Shown piece by piece: positions 1 to 6,035 of a stretch of DNA of 6,044 nt. This stretch comes from Sphingomonadaceae bacterium (GTDB taxonomy: Bacteria > Pseudomonadota > Alphaproteobacteria > Sphingomonadales > Sphingomonadaceae). The DNA lies in contig JACVCM010000126.1 of assembly GCA_016742125.1 (NCBI GenBank), positions 1 through 6,044 on the forward strand, written 5' to 3'. The translations under genes were made by a program, and so were the position numbers. The notes under the pieces are model-generated. The model searched no databases, was not told the DNA's origin, and saw only the letters and a program-made list of their open reading frames with translations. Numbering within the stretch: the first letter of the stretch is position 1; every line of letters starts with the position of its first letter.

Positions 1-9
1 GACTTCCAC

Positions 10-927
10 TTATGCGTTGCTCGTAAGCCGCAGGAACACATCCTCCAGATCGGCTTCTTTGGTGGTTACGTCCACGATGCCGAGCCCCAGTCCCTGCATG
101 GCGGTCAGCACTTCGCCAGCGTTCATCCGATCTTTGTTGTAGGTGATTTCGACCGTACGGTCGGCAACCAGTTCGGATTTTTCGAACGCTGGATGGAGTG
201 GCGCTTCGGTGACGTCACGGTCGAGCGTCAGGACAACTGCCTTTTCACGTGCCATTCCCACCAGTTCGCGTGTGGGTTTGTTGGCGATCAGCTTGCCATG
301 GTTAATGATGGCAATACGATCGCACAGCTCTTCAGCCTCTTCGAGATAATGGGTGGTCAGCACGACGGTCACGCCCTGCCGGTTCAGGTCGACCACATAA
401 TCCCACAGCTGCTGGCGCAATTCGATATCCACCCCCGCAGTTGGCTCGTCGAGGACAATGACCGGTGGCGAATGAACCATTGCCTTTGCCACCAGCAACC
501 GGCGTTTCATACCCCCCGACAGCGTCCGCGAATAAGCGTCTGCCTTATCCTCCAACCGAACCGCTTTCAGCAATTCCATCGTCCTACGCTTCGCCTTCGG
601 TACACCATAGAGTCCGGCCTGCAACTCCAGCGCTTCTTTAGGCGTGAAGAAGGGATCGAACATGATTTCCTGCGGAACGATGCCGATAGACGCCTTGGCG
701 TTGCGGGGGTTAACGTCGATATCGAAACCCCAGATGCTGGCAGAACCCGATGTCTTCATGACCAGGCCTGCCAGAATGTTGATCAACGTGGATTTGCCTG
801 CTCCATTCGGTCCCAGCAACCCAAATATGGAACCCCGCGCAACGTCAAAACTGACGTCGTCCAACGCCTGTTTTCCGCCTGCATATTGCTTCGACAGGTT
901 GTGAATAGAAATCGCTTGCTCGGCCAT
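10..927 (-). CDS. ABC transporter ATP-binding protein
   Basis: This is the cytoplasmic ATPase subunit of an ABC-2-type transporter of the DrrA/NodI/YadG kind, which energises a separate membrane permease; the cargo cannot be told from sequence. Counting from the chosen start it has 305 residues: Walker A GPNGAGKST at 39-47, Q-loop Gln86, signature LSGGMKRR at 136-143, Walker B VIVLDEP at 156-162 and switch His193. A C-terminal extension from about residue 225 ends EADLEDVFLRLT, typical of these exporters. The reading frame stays open to an ATG at 1008, adding 27 residues (MGRASPLTFRH...). I chose the ATG at 927 because MAEQAISIHNLSKQY starts where this family normally starts, and because the longer start falls inside an inverted repeat in the divergent promoter region. 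Neither start has a strong Shine-Dalgarno sequence. No permease is present, so it would be expected directly downstream, left of position 1. All catalytic motifs are intact. Confidence 0.93.
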   Translation of the reverse strand: MAEQAISIHNLSKQYAGGKQALDDVSFDVARGSIFGLLGPNGAGKSTLINILAGLVMKTSGSASIWGFDIDVNPRNAKASIGIVPQEIMFDPFFTPKEALELQAGLYGVPKAKRRTMELLKAVRLEDKADAYSRTLSGGMKRRLLVAKAMVHSPPVIVLDEPTAGVDIELRQQLWDYVVDLNRQGVTVVLTTHYLEEAEELCDRIAIINHGKLIANKPTRELVGMAREKAVVLTLDRDVTEAPLHPAFEKSELVADRTVEITYNKDRMNAGEVLTAMQGLGLGIVDVTTKEADLEDVFLRLTSNA

Positions 928-985
928 TTGTCCGGCGATAGCGAAGCGAGGGCAAGGGCGCAATTCATCCTTGATGTGGCGAAAA

Positions 986-1012
986 GTTAATGGAGATGCC
1001 CTGCCCATTAAC
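986..1012. repeat. Perfect 8-bp inverted repeat, candidate operator
   Basis: GTTAATGG at 986-993 is matched exactly by CCATTAAC at 1005-1012, with an 11-base spacer, so the arm centres are 19 bp apart, about two helical turns. It lies roughly midway between two divergent start codons, which suits a dimeric regulator controlling both genes. The right arm reads on into TTAACCTA, which resembles the alphaproteobacterial CtrA half-site TTAACCAT at 6 of 8 positions. That link is weak inference. Confidence 0.4.
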
Positions 1013-1048
1013 CTAATACAGTCGCCATTCTTTATCAGCCGCCAGGCT

Positions 1049-1052
1049 AGGA
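1049..1052 (+). promoter_or_regulatory. Shine-Dalgarno sequence deciding the DUF4402 start
   Basis: AGGA sits 8 bases upstream of the ATG at 1061, an ideal spacing. This favours that start over the upstream in-frame ATG codons at 971 and 974, which would put a non-signal-like extension before the signal peptide. Confidence 0.7.
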
Positions 1053-1060
1053 AAAGTGGG

Positions 1061-1603
1061 ATGCGTGGGGCAATATCTCAATGGATGGCCAGATTTGGCT
1101 GGGGGCTGGCTGCGGCAATGCTTGTGCCGTCGATTGCGCATGCCCGTACGATGTCCGCAGACACGCAGGTTGCGGTCGTCACCCCACTGTCCTTCATCCA
1201 GGTCGAGGACATGGAATTCGGCACGATCATTCCCGGCAATGTCGCGGGAACCGTCACGCTTTCCCCGTCGGGTGCGCGAACAGCGACAGGCGGGATCGTC
1301 CTCGTCGGCAACGGTCAGCAAGCCGGTCGCTTCGCCGGAATGGGCACAGTGCTGCAACGTGTCCGAATCCGGATTACGCCGACCCCGATTGTGCTTACCG
1401 GACCCGGACCCTCAATGACCGTCACCAATGTAACCATCGATCCGCAAGGAACATTGGTGCAAATTGGCGGCAGCTCAAATTACCGGATTGTGCCGTTGAA
1501 CGGCATTTTCTGGTTTAATGTCGGCGGCCGCTTGAACGTCGGTGCTAATCAACCCGCAGGCTCCTACGCCGGCACCTTCAATGCAACGCTCGATTATCAA
1601 TAA
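1061..1603 (+). CDS. Secreted DUF4402 domain protein
   Basis: This is a small exported protein of the DUF4402 family, whose function is unknown; members are predicted beta-sandwich surface or periplasmic proteins, sometimes compared with pilin-like subunits. The 180-residue product begins with a signal peptide: a short basic N-terminus, hydrophobic stretch WGLAAAMLVPSIA, and a likely signal peptidase I cut after AHA at residue 28. The mature part of about 152 residues carries the family hallmarks: MEFGTIIPG (51-59), GTVTLSPSGART (63-74), a GG pair (77-78), and near the end GGRLNVGANQPAGSYAGTF (155-173), finishing in LDYQ. The mature chain has no cysteine and no other membrane segment. The frame is open from 971, but the start at 1061 has a good ribosome site and places the signal peptide at the N-terminus. 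It is probably monocistronic, since the next gene begins 137 bases downstream. No usher or chaperone gene is visible nearby. Confidence 0.88.
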   Translation: MRGAISQWMARFGWGLAAAMLVPSIAHARTMSADTQVAVVTPLSFIQVEDMEFGTIIPGNVAGTVTLSPSGARTATGGIVLVGNGQQAGRFAGMGTVLQRVRIRITPTPIVLTGPGPSMTVTNVTIDPQGTLVQIGGSSNYRIVPLNGIFWFNVGGRLNVGANQPAGSYAGTFNATLDYQ

Positions 1604-1739
1604 TCCCCGCACGGTATAGCCCGCCGACCCTGGAGGCAGGCGCCAATCAAGCTCCGGAAGTTATTCGGGAAACCGGTCGATTACCCGCAATTATTTCTGA
1701 GCCGTTGCAGGCCGCCCGGGGCTTTGCTAAGCGCGCGCC
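1604..1739. other. Intergenic spacer, no clear element
   Basis: These 136 bases separate the DUF4402 stop from the zinc-finger gene. I find only short, weak stems (for example CCTG-GAGG-CAGG near 1630) with no T-tract, so no intrinsic terminator is supported. The promoter of the following gene presumably lies here but cannot be placed. Confidence 0.4.
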
Positions 1740-1934
1740 ATGACGAAATACGAACCCGAAACCATCCGTGTCCGCGAAGCCCGCATAGCCTGCGATGGCA
1801 GCGGTGAAATTCCGGCGGCTTTGGGTCATCCCAAAGTCTGGTTGCAGATCGACGAAAAGGGTTATGTCGATTGCGGCTATTGCGACCGGCGTTTCGTGTT
1901 GATCGGCGGACCGGCCGATAACGGCAAGGGATGA
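1740..1934 (+). CDS. CHCC zinc-finger protein (NDUFS6-like)
   Basis: This 64-residue protein belongs to the zf-CHCC family (zinc-finger domain-containing protein), the bacterial relative of the complex I accessory subunit NDUFS6. The zinc ligands are visible as Cys18, His30, Cys45 and Cys48, in the contexts ARIACDG, LGHPKVWL and YVDCGYCDRRFVL. This is the full family pattern and a normal length, since alphaproteobacterial members are usually 60-80 residues. In mitochondria the homologue helps assemble the NADH dehydrogenase peripheral arm, and a similar role here is inference from family membership. The gene stands apart from any nuo operon. Only a poor Shine-Dalgarno match precedes the ATG. 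It ends 9 bases from the end of the convergent decarboxylase gene. Confidence 0.9.
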   Translation: MTKYEPETIRVREARIACDGSGEIPAALGHPKVWLQIDEKGYVDCGYCDRRFVLIGGPADNGKG

Positions 1935-1964
1935 TTTGCGCGGCTAAACCAGCATTTCCCTTGC
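1924..1964. terminator. Inverted repeat bracketing two convergent stop codons
   Basis: GCAAGGGA at 1924-1931 is exactly complementary to TCCCTTGC at 1957-1964, leaving a 25-base loop that contains both stop codons (TGA at 1932-1934 plus strand, TAG at 1946-1944 minus strand). The genes end only 9 bases apart, so a shared two-way 3' structure is plausible. No T-tract follows on either side, so a classical intrinsic terminator is not supported. It could be a transcript-end stabilising stem or chance. Confidence 0.3.
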
Positions 1965-3170
1965 AGGCCCCTGCCCCAGAAAATTAGCCGGGCTGGCGCT
2001 CGCTCCATAGGCACCGGCACAGAATATGGCGACCAGATCGCCGACATCGGCGCGCGGCAGATGAGCCTGGTCGGACAGCTTGTCGAGCGGAGTGCAGAGG
2101 CAACCCACGATCGACACCACTTCTTGTGGTGCAACGTCAAATTTGTTGGCGATTGTCACAGGATAGTTGCGACGGATGACGGTTCCGAAATTACCGCTGG
2201 CGGCAAGCTGATGATGGAGACCGCCATCGGTGACCAGAAAAATTTCCCCGTGGCTAATCTTGCGATCGACGATTCGCGTCAGGTAAACGCCCGCCTCGCC
2301 GACCAGATAGCGGCCAAGTTCGATGCAGAAGTGCGTGTCGGTCAGGACGGCGGGAAGCGCATCAAATGCCTCACCCAGCGCCGCACCGACGGCCCCGATG
2401 TCCAATGGTTCGTCACCCGGAAAATAGGGAATGCCGAAGCCTCCACCGAGATTGACGTGCCGCGGCGGTTCGCCAATCGCGCTGGTAAGTTGCTCGACCA
2501 AAGCCAGCGTCTGAGCTTGCATCGCGATAATCGCATCGGCACAAAGCGCTTGCGACCCCGCATAAATGTGGAAGCCACGCCATTGCGCACCCGCCGCGAC
2601 GATGCGTTTGACGAGGGCCGGTACCCGTTCGGCGTCGACGCCGAACTGCTTGGCTCCGCCACCCATTTTCATGCCGGAGCCTTTGAGATCGAAGCTTGGA
2701 TTTACCCGGACGGCGAGCTGCGGCGTAGAGCCTAGCTTCACGCCGATAGCAATGGCGCGCTCAACCTCGCCCTCGCTCTCGCAATTGAGCGTGACCCCCA
2801 GCGAAATCGCCCGTTCCAGTTCCCGGTCGCGTTTGCCGGGTCCGGCAAAGCTGATACGGCTCGCGTCGACGCCGGCCGCCAGAGCCAACTCGAGCTCCCC
2901 GCCCGATGCGACATCGAAGCCATCGACCAGCCCGTTCATCAGTGTGAGCAGTGGCGGGAAAGGGTTACCCTTCATCGCATAGTGAATCGCCAGCCGCTGC
3001 GGCATCGCGGCCCGCAGATCGGCGACACGCTGGCGTAGATGATCGGTCGAATAGACAAATAACGGCGTATCACCTGCTTGTCGGGCCAGCGCAGATGCTG
3101 TGACCCCGCCAATTGCGAGTTCGCCATCAATGGCTTTGTAGCCAGCGGGAATAGGTCCAATTGCCTTCAT
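1944..3170 (-). CDS. PLP-dependent decarboxylase, exosortase A system-associated
   Basis: This 408-residue enzyme belongs to the fold-type-III (alanine racemase fold) decarboxylases that include diaminopimelate (LysA), ornithine and arginine decarboxylases and BtrK. It is cytoplasmic and removes a carboxylate from an amino-acid substrate. The PLP lysine is Lys67 in YAMKGNP. The barrel continues through HIYAGSQ (201-207) and the phosphate-binding GGGFG (242-246), then ELGR (284-287, in place of the usual EPGR), GCLCTPLD (356-363, with the catalytic-type Cys359 and Asp363) and the PLP-contacting Tyr388 in GAYG. Every key residue is present and the length is normal. Its start overlaps the ligase stop by four bases (ATGA, 3167-3170), so translation is coupled and both proteins act in one pathway. 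Beside a ligase, carrier protein and FemAB-like protein it fits the exosortase-A-linked decarboxylase family rather than LysA. The exact substrate is unknown; a carrier-bound amino acid is possible. Confidence 0.9.
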   Translation of the reverse strand: MKAIGPIPAGYKAIDGELAIGGVTASALARQAGDTPLFVYSTDHLRQRVADLRAAMPQRLAIHYAMKGNPFPPLLTLMNGLVDGFDVASGGELELALAAGVDASRISFAGPGKRDRELERAISLGVTLNCESEGEVERAIAIGVKLGSTPQLAVRVNPSFDLKGSGMKMGGGAKQFGVDAERVPALVKRIVAAGAQWRGFHIYAGSQALCADAIIAMQAQTLALVEQLTSAIGEPPRHVNLGGGFGIPYFPGDEPLDIGAVGAALGEAFDALPAVLTDTHFCIELGRYLVGEAGVYLTRIVDRKISHGEIFLVTDGGLHHQLAASGNFGTVIRRNYPVTIANKFDVAPQEVVSIVGCLCTPLDKLSDQAHLPRADVGDLVAIFCAGAYGASASPANFLGQGPAREMLV

Positions 3171-4687
3171 TCGGCCAGCCTAGCCGCCAACAGGTTTCTA
3201 TCGAGTTTACCATTCGCGCTTTTCGGAAAGGCGTCCAGCCACACCACTTCAGCGGGTTGCATGAAGTTGGGCAAAGTCGCCTTCAAATGCGCCTTCAGGC
3301 CTTCGTCGTCGCCGCCGCCGCGCACGAACAGGACGATTGCTGCACCTAACCGATCGTCCTTTCGGCCCAGTGCGCAGGCTTCGGCAACCAGACCGCTTTC
3401 CACGGCGGCCTCTTCTATTTCAGTGGGCGAGACCCGGTTGCCACTGGTCTTGATCATCGCATCGTCTCGACCGACGAAATATAAAAGCCCATCGGCGTCG
3501 CGGCGGACGGTGTCGCCCGACCACACGGCCTTGCCGCCATAGCGGGAAAAGATCGGCGCGGGCTTAAAGCGTTCAGCGGTGCGCGCCTCATCTTGCCAAT
3601 AACCCTGCGCGACCAGCGGCCCCGCGTGCACAAGTTCGCCCGGCTTGTCCGGCGCGGCTTCGGTGCCATCCGGGGCAACCACCATGATCTCGGCAAAGGG
3701 AATGCTACGTCCCATGCTGGTCGGGTTGGCATCGATCAGCGCGGGATCGAGGTAGGTCGAACGGAAAGCCTCGGTCAGGCCGTACATGGCATAGATATCG
3801 GTCCGCGCGCCAAAAATGCTGCGCAGCATTTTTACCAGACGGGGTGTCAACGCCCCGCCCGAATTGGTCAGCCGCCGCATGTTTTGCGTGGCTGCCTCAG
3901 GCCAGTCCTGCTCGGCCAGTTGGACCCATAAAGGCGGGACCGCGGCAAGAGTGGTGATCGCATGTTTGGCACATGCCTTTATCACATCGCGCGGGGCCAA
4001 ATAATCGAGCGGGACCACGCATCCCCCCGCATGCCAGGTGCTGAGCAGCTGATTCTGGCCATAATCGAAACTCAAAGGCAGGACGGCTAGCGTTTTGTCG
4101 TCGGGGGCGAGTTTCAGATATTGCGCCACACTGACCGCTCCCAAGGCGAGGTTGGCGTGCGACAGCATGACTCCCTTGGGGCGACCGGTGGAGCCGCTGG
4201 TGTAAAGAATGGCAGCGAGTGTGTCGGGATTGGTGGTGGATGGCAGGGGTGGAAACGTTGTGGCGGTGTCATTTTCCAACACAGCCAGGACGTCTTTTTC
4301 GTCGGTAATCGCAAATTCCCCACCGGAACGGGGAGGATCTAGTGTCGCCGCCCGGGCCTGATTGGTAATCAGCATCCGCGCACCGCTGTCTGTCATGATA
4401 TGTGCCACCTGCGGTGACTTCAGCAGCGGATTGACCGGCACATGGACCAGACCGGCGCGTACTGCCGCCAACGGCATCAGGCAGGCGATCGCGCCCTTGC
4501 CCAGCCAGGTAGCCACGCGGTCTCCGTCCACCAGCCCCTGCTGCGCCAGCCAGGCTGCCAGTCGACCGATACGGAGATTTAACTCCTGATAGCTATACAC
4601 CGCCTCACGAATGATCAGCGCGGGCGCGCTTGGCTGCCCGAACAGGGGCAGATGGTCGAGCGGAAACACTGGCAAGTCGGTCGGCAT
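3167..4687 (-). CDS. AMP-forming acyl/amino-acid ligase, exosortase A system-associated
   Basis: This 506-residue enzyme is an ANL-superfamily adenylating enzyme. It activates a carboxylic acid with ATP and passes it to a thiol, either CoA or the phosphopantetheine arm of a carrier protein. Visible motifs are the P-loop YTSGSTGRPKG (162-172), FDYG (207-210), NSGGAL (275-280), YGLTEA (302-307), WSGD (389-392), hinge region VGRDDAMIKTSGNRVSPTEIEE (405-426) and catalytic Lys494 in ANGK. It therefore has both the N-terminal domain and the mobile C-terminal domain. It is usually annotated as an acyl-CoA ligase, but FDYG resembles the A4 motif of amino-acid-activating enzymes such as DltA and NRPS A domains, where the Asp holds the amino group. 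It is first in a two-gene unit with the decarboxylase (ATGA overlap) and lies 27 bases from the divergent FemAB-like gene. The frame is complete, and the ribosome site before ATG 4687 is weak. Confidence 0.9.
   Translation of the reverse strand: MPTDLPVFPLDHLPLFGQPSAPALIIREAVYSYQELNLRIGRLAAWLAQQGLVDGDRVATWLGKGAIACLMPLAAVRAGLVHVPVNPLLKSPQVAHIMTDSGARMLITNQARAATLDPPRSGGEFAITDEKDVLAVLENDTATTFPPLPSTTNPDTLAAILYTSGSTGRPKGVMLSHANLALGAVSVAQYLKLAPDDKTLAVLPLSFDYGQNQLLSTWHAGGCVVPLDYLAPRDVIKACAKHAITTLAAVPPLWVQLAEQDWPEAATQNMRRLTNSGGALTPRLVKMLRSIFGARTDIYAMYGLTEAFRSTYLDPALIDANPTSMGRSIPFAEIMVVAPDGTEAAPDKPGELVHAGPLVAQGYWQDEARTAERFKPAPIFSRYGGKAVWSGDTVRRDADGLLYFVGRDDAMIKTSGNRVSPTEIEEAAVESGLVAEACALGRKDDRLGAAIVLFVRGGGDDEGLKAHLKATLPNFMQPAEVVWLDAFPKSANGKLDRNLLAARLAE
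3812..3833. repeat. Perfect 22-bp palindrome inside the ligase gene
   Basis: AAAAATGCTGC (3812-3822) is followed directly by its exact reverse complement (3823-3833). It encodes ligase residues V285 (last base) to F292. As RNA it could fold into a 9-bp stem with a 4-base loop, ending in five U on either strand. I cannot tell whether it is functional. Confidence 0.75.
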
Positions 4688-4716
4688 TAGGGCATTACTT
4701 CAAGGGATTAGGGCAT
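4686..4716. repeat. 10-bp direct repeat spanning the divergent gene starts
   Basis: ATTAGGGCAT occurs at 4686-4695 and again at 4707-4716, starts 21 bp apart, so both copies face the same side of the helix. The copies cover the edges of the 27-base gap (4688-4714) between the ligase and the FemAB-like gene. The second copy includes the first two bases of the FemAB-like start codon. It may be a regulator site or the trace of a small duplication. Confidence 0.45.
4702..4706 (+). promoter_or_regulatory. Shine-Dalgarno sequence of the FemAB-like gene
   Basis: AAGGG lies 8 bases before the ATG at 4715 and supports that start. This ribosome site takes up part of the 27-base gap, so the promoters for the two divergent units must lie at least partly inside the opposing genes. 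Confidence 0.6.
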
Positions 4717-5761
4717 GTCAGGGGTTGGTTATTTGCCGGCAAAAGGTGAATATCACGATAATTTCCTCACCGCGCAAGCGGCGGCGCGCGGCGTGCTCGA
4801 CCGCGACCGCCAGCCTTGTCTGTTCGACCGGCTGGAATGGCTCGACCAGCTGCATCATATGGCGCTTCGCCACCGCGCGCCCCTCCTTCTGCGAGCGCGG
4901 GAGGACGAGGCCGAAGCATGGATGCCGTTGATGCAACTGGCCGGCAGGCAATATGGCGCGCTGGCCAACTGGTATAACTTTACCTGGCGACCGATTTTCG
5001 GGGGCGGCTATGACGAGGTTACCCGGCTGTCCCTTTTGCGGCGACTGGCGACGGCAGCACATCAGCGCACCCGCCGCCTGACCTTAGCACCGGTTCCCGA
5101 CGAGGATGGTTCCGCCAGCCAGATCGCGGCGGCGTTCAAGGCGTCGGGCTGGATCGTCGAAATGACCGAATGCGACGAGAATCACTACCTGATGCTGCGC
5201 GGACGATCGTTCGACCAATATTGGGAAAGCCGCCCAGGCCAGTTGAAAAACACTGTCAAACGCAAGGGCAAGAAAGGCGTGGTTTCAACGAGGATAGAGA
5301 GGGAATTTGCCGATCAAAGCTGGGCGGATTACGAACGCGTCTATGCACGGAGCTGGAAACCGCATGAGGGCAGCCCGAATTTCCTGAAACAATTGGCAAA
5401 GGCGGAAAGCGCAGCAGGGACGTTGCGGCTAGGCCTTGCCTATATAGATGGGCAACCCGTTGCGGCGCAATTCTGGACAGTAGAGAATGGGACCGCGCTG
5501 ATTCATAAGCTCGCCCATGACGAGCGGCATCTGCAATATTCGCCCGGCACGCTGCTGTCGGCGGCACTTTTTCAGCATGTGATCGATATCGACCATGTCG
5601 AAGAAATCGACTTCGGCACGGGCAGCGACGGCTACAAGCGCGACTGGATGGAGTCAGTGCGGCCCCGCTATCGCCTCGATCTGTTGTGGCCGAACCACAT
5701 CGCCAATTGGCCCTTGATTGTACGTGCATCTTTGCGGCAGATGCGCCGCAACGCCGCCTAA
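4715..5761 (+). CDS. FemAB/GNAT-like acyltransferase, exosortase-cluster type
   Basis: This 348-residue protein looks like a GNAT-fold transferase of the Acetyltransf_6 (CelD/BcsL, FemAB-related) group. Such proteins move an acyl or aminoacyl group onto an amine, sugar or peptide. The clearest domain runs from about residue 163 to 325. It contains RSFDQYWESRPGQLKNTVKRK (164-184, the basic helix typical of the family), a strand-rich GLAYIDGQPVAAQFW core (240-254), HKLAHDERHLQYSPGTLL (264-281, the acyl-donor loop region), and EIDFGTGSDGYKRDWMES (297-314). The N-terminal half is weakly conserved and may be a second, degenerate GNAT lobe as in FemX. There is no signal peptide or membrane segment, so it should be cytoplasmic. 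It starts a rightward unit with the carrier-protein gene 13 bases downstream, which suggests that the carrier supplies its acyl donor. Family placement is fairly secure; the substrate is unknown. Confidence 0.82.
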   Translation: MSGVGYLPAKGEYHDNFLTAQAAARGVLDRDRQPCLFDRLEWLDQLHHMALRHRAPLLLRAREDEAEAWMPLMQLAGRQYGALANWYNFTWRPIFGGGYDEVTRLSLLRRLATAAHQRTRRLTLAPVPDEDGSASQIAAAFKASGWIVEMTECDENHYLMLRGRSFDQYWESRPGQLKNTVKRKGKKGVVSTRIEREFADQSWADYERVYARSWKPHEGSPNFLKQLAKAESAAGTLRLGLAYIDGQPVAAQFWTVENGTALIHKLAHDERHLQYSPGTLLSAALFQHVIDIDHVEEIDFGTGSDGYKRDWMESVRPRYRLDLLWPNHIANWPLIVRASLRQMRRNAA

Positions 5762-5774
5762 CCGGAAAATAGCC

Positions 5775-6035
5775 ATGACCGACACAGTTGCAGACACCAT
5801 ACGCTCCGTCCTGTCCGACATATTGGGGCTTTCGCATGCCCAGGTCACTGCGATGGACGCAGACACCGAGTTGTTTGGGGCATTGCCGGAACTCGATTCC
5901 ATGGCGGTGGCCAGCCTGCTGACGGAAATGGAGGATCGGCTGGGAATCACCATCGACGATGACGATGTCGACGGCGAATTGTTTGCAACCTTCGGCAGCC
6001 TGGTGGCATTTGCACAGACCAAGGCTGACGATTGA
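5775..6035 (+). CDS. Acyl carrier protein
   Basis: This is an 86-residue carrier protein that holds an acyl or aminoacyl group as a thioester on phosphopantetheine. The attachment serine is Ser42 in the motif ELDSMAVASLL (39-49), followed by the usual acidic helix EMEDRLGITIDDDDVD (51-66) and a closing helix with FGSLVAFAQ (73-81). Length and charge are normal for a discrete ACP. The frame is open from 5718, but the ATG at 5775 gives the standard N-terminus, lies 13 bases after the FemAB-like stop and has GGA about 8 bases upstream. A longer version would overlap the previous gene and begin with un-ACP-like sequence. It is divergent in sequence from fatty-acid AcpP (whose motif is DSLD) and is better read as the dedicated carrier of this cluster, served by the neighbouring ligase. 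The holo-ACP synthase is not in the window. The last 9 bases of the window hold no further gene start. Confidence 0.92.
   Translation: MTDTVADTIRSVLSDILGLSHAQVTAMDADTELFGALPELDSMAVASLLTEMEDRLGITIDDDDVDGELFATFGSLVAFAQTKADD

Larger units (their letters stand above)
928..1060. promoter_or_regulatory. Divergent intergenic region, probable promoters
   Basis: This 133-base gap separates the starts of the ABC ATPase (leftward) and the DUF4402 gene (rightward), so both promoters should lie here. I see no convincing -35/-10 pair on either strand. The clearest structure is the inverted repeat at 986-1012. The region is more AT-rich around 980-1035 than the flanking genes. Confidence 0.5.

Noticed and set aside
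193..990. Plus-strand open frame of 265 codons opposite the ABC ATPase
   Set aside because: It is antisense to a gene with full Walker and signature motifs. Its translation is rich in Gln, His, Arg and Cys with no recognisable domain, as expected of a shadow frame in GC-rich DNA.
928..1008. 27-residue N-terminal extension of the ABC ATPase
   Set aside because: The family normally starts at the MAEQAISIHNLSKQY position, the extension has no known motif, and its ATG lies in the inverted repeat of the promoter region.
971..1060. Upstream start for the DUF4402 gene
   Set aside because: It would bury the signal peptide behind 30 residues, while the ATG at 1061 has a well-spaced AGGA.
2115..2131. 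CACCAC-TTCTT-GTGGTG stem-loop
   Set aside because: It is a 6-bp stem with a 5-base loop inside decarboxylase coding sequence, short enough to be chance, with no T-tract.
2061..2735. Plus-strand open frame of 224 codons opposite the decarboxylase
   Set aside because: It is antisense to an intact PLP enzyme and its translation has no family features.
5256..5837. Minus-strand open frame of 193 codons opposite the FemAB-like gene and ACP start
   Set aside because: Its translation is Arg/Cys/Ser-rich and low in coherent structure. It crosses two well-supported genes on the other strand.
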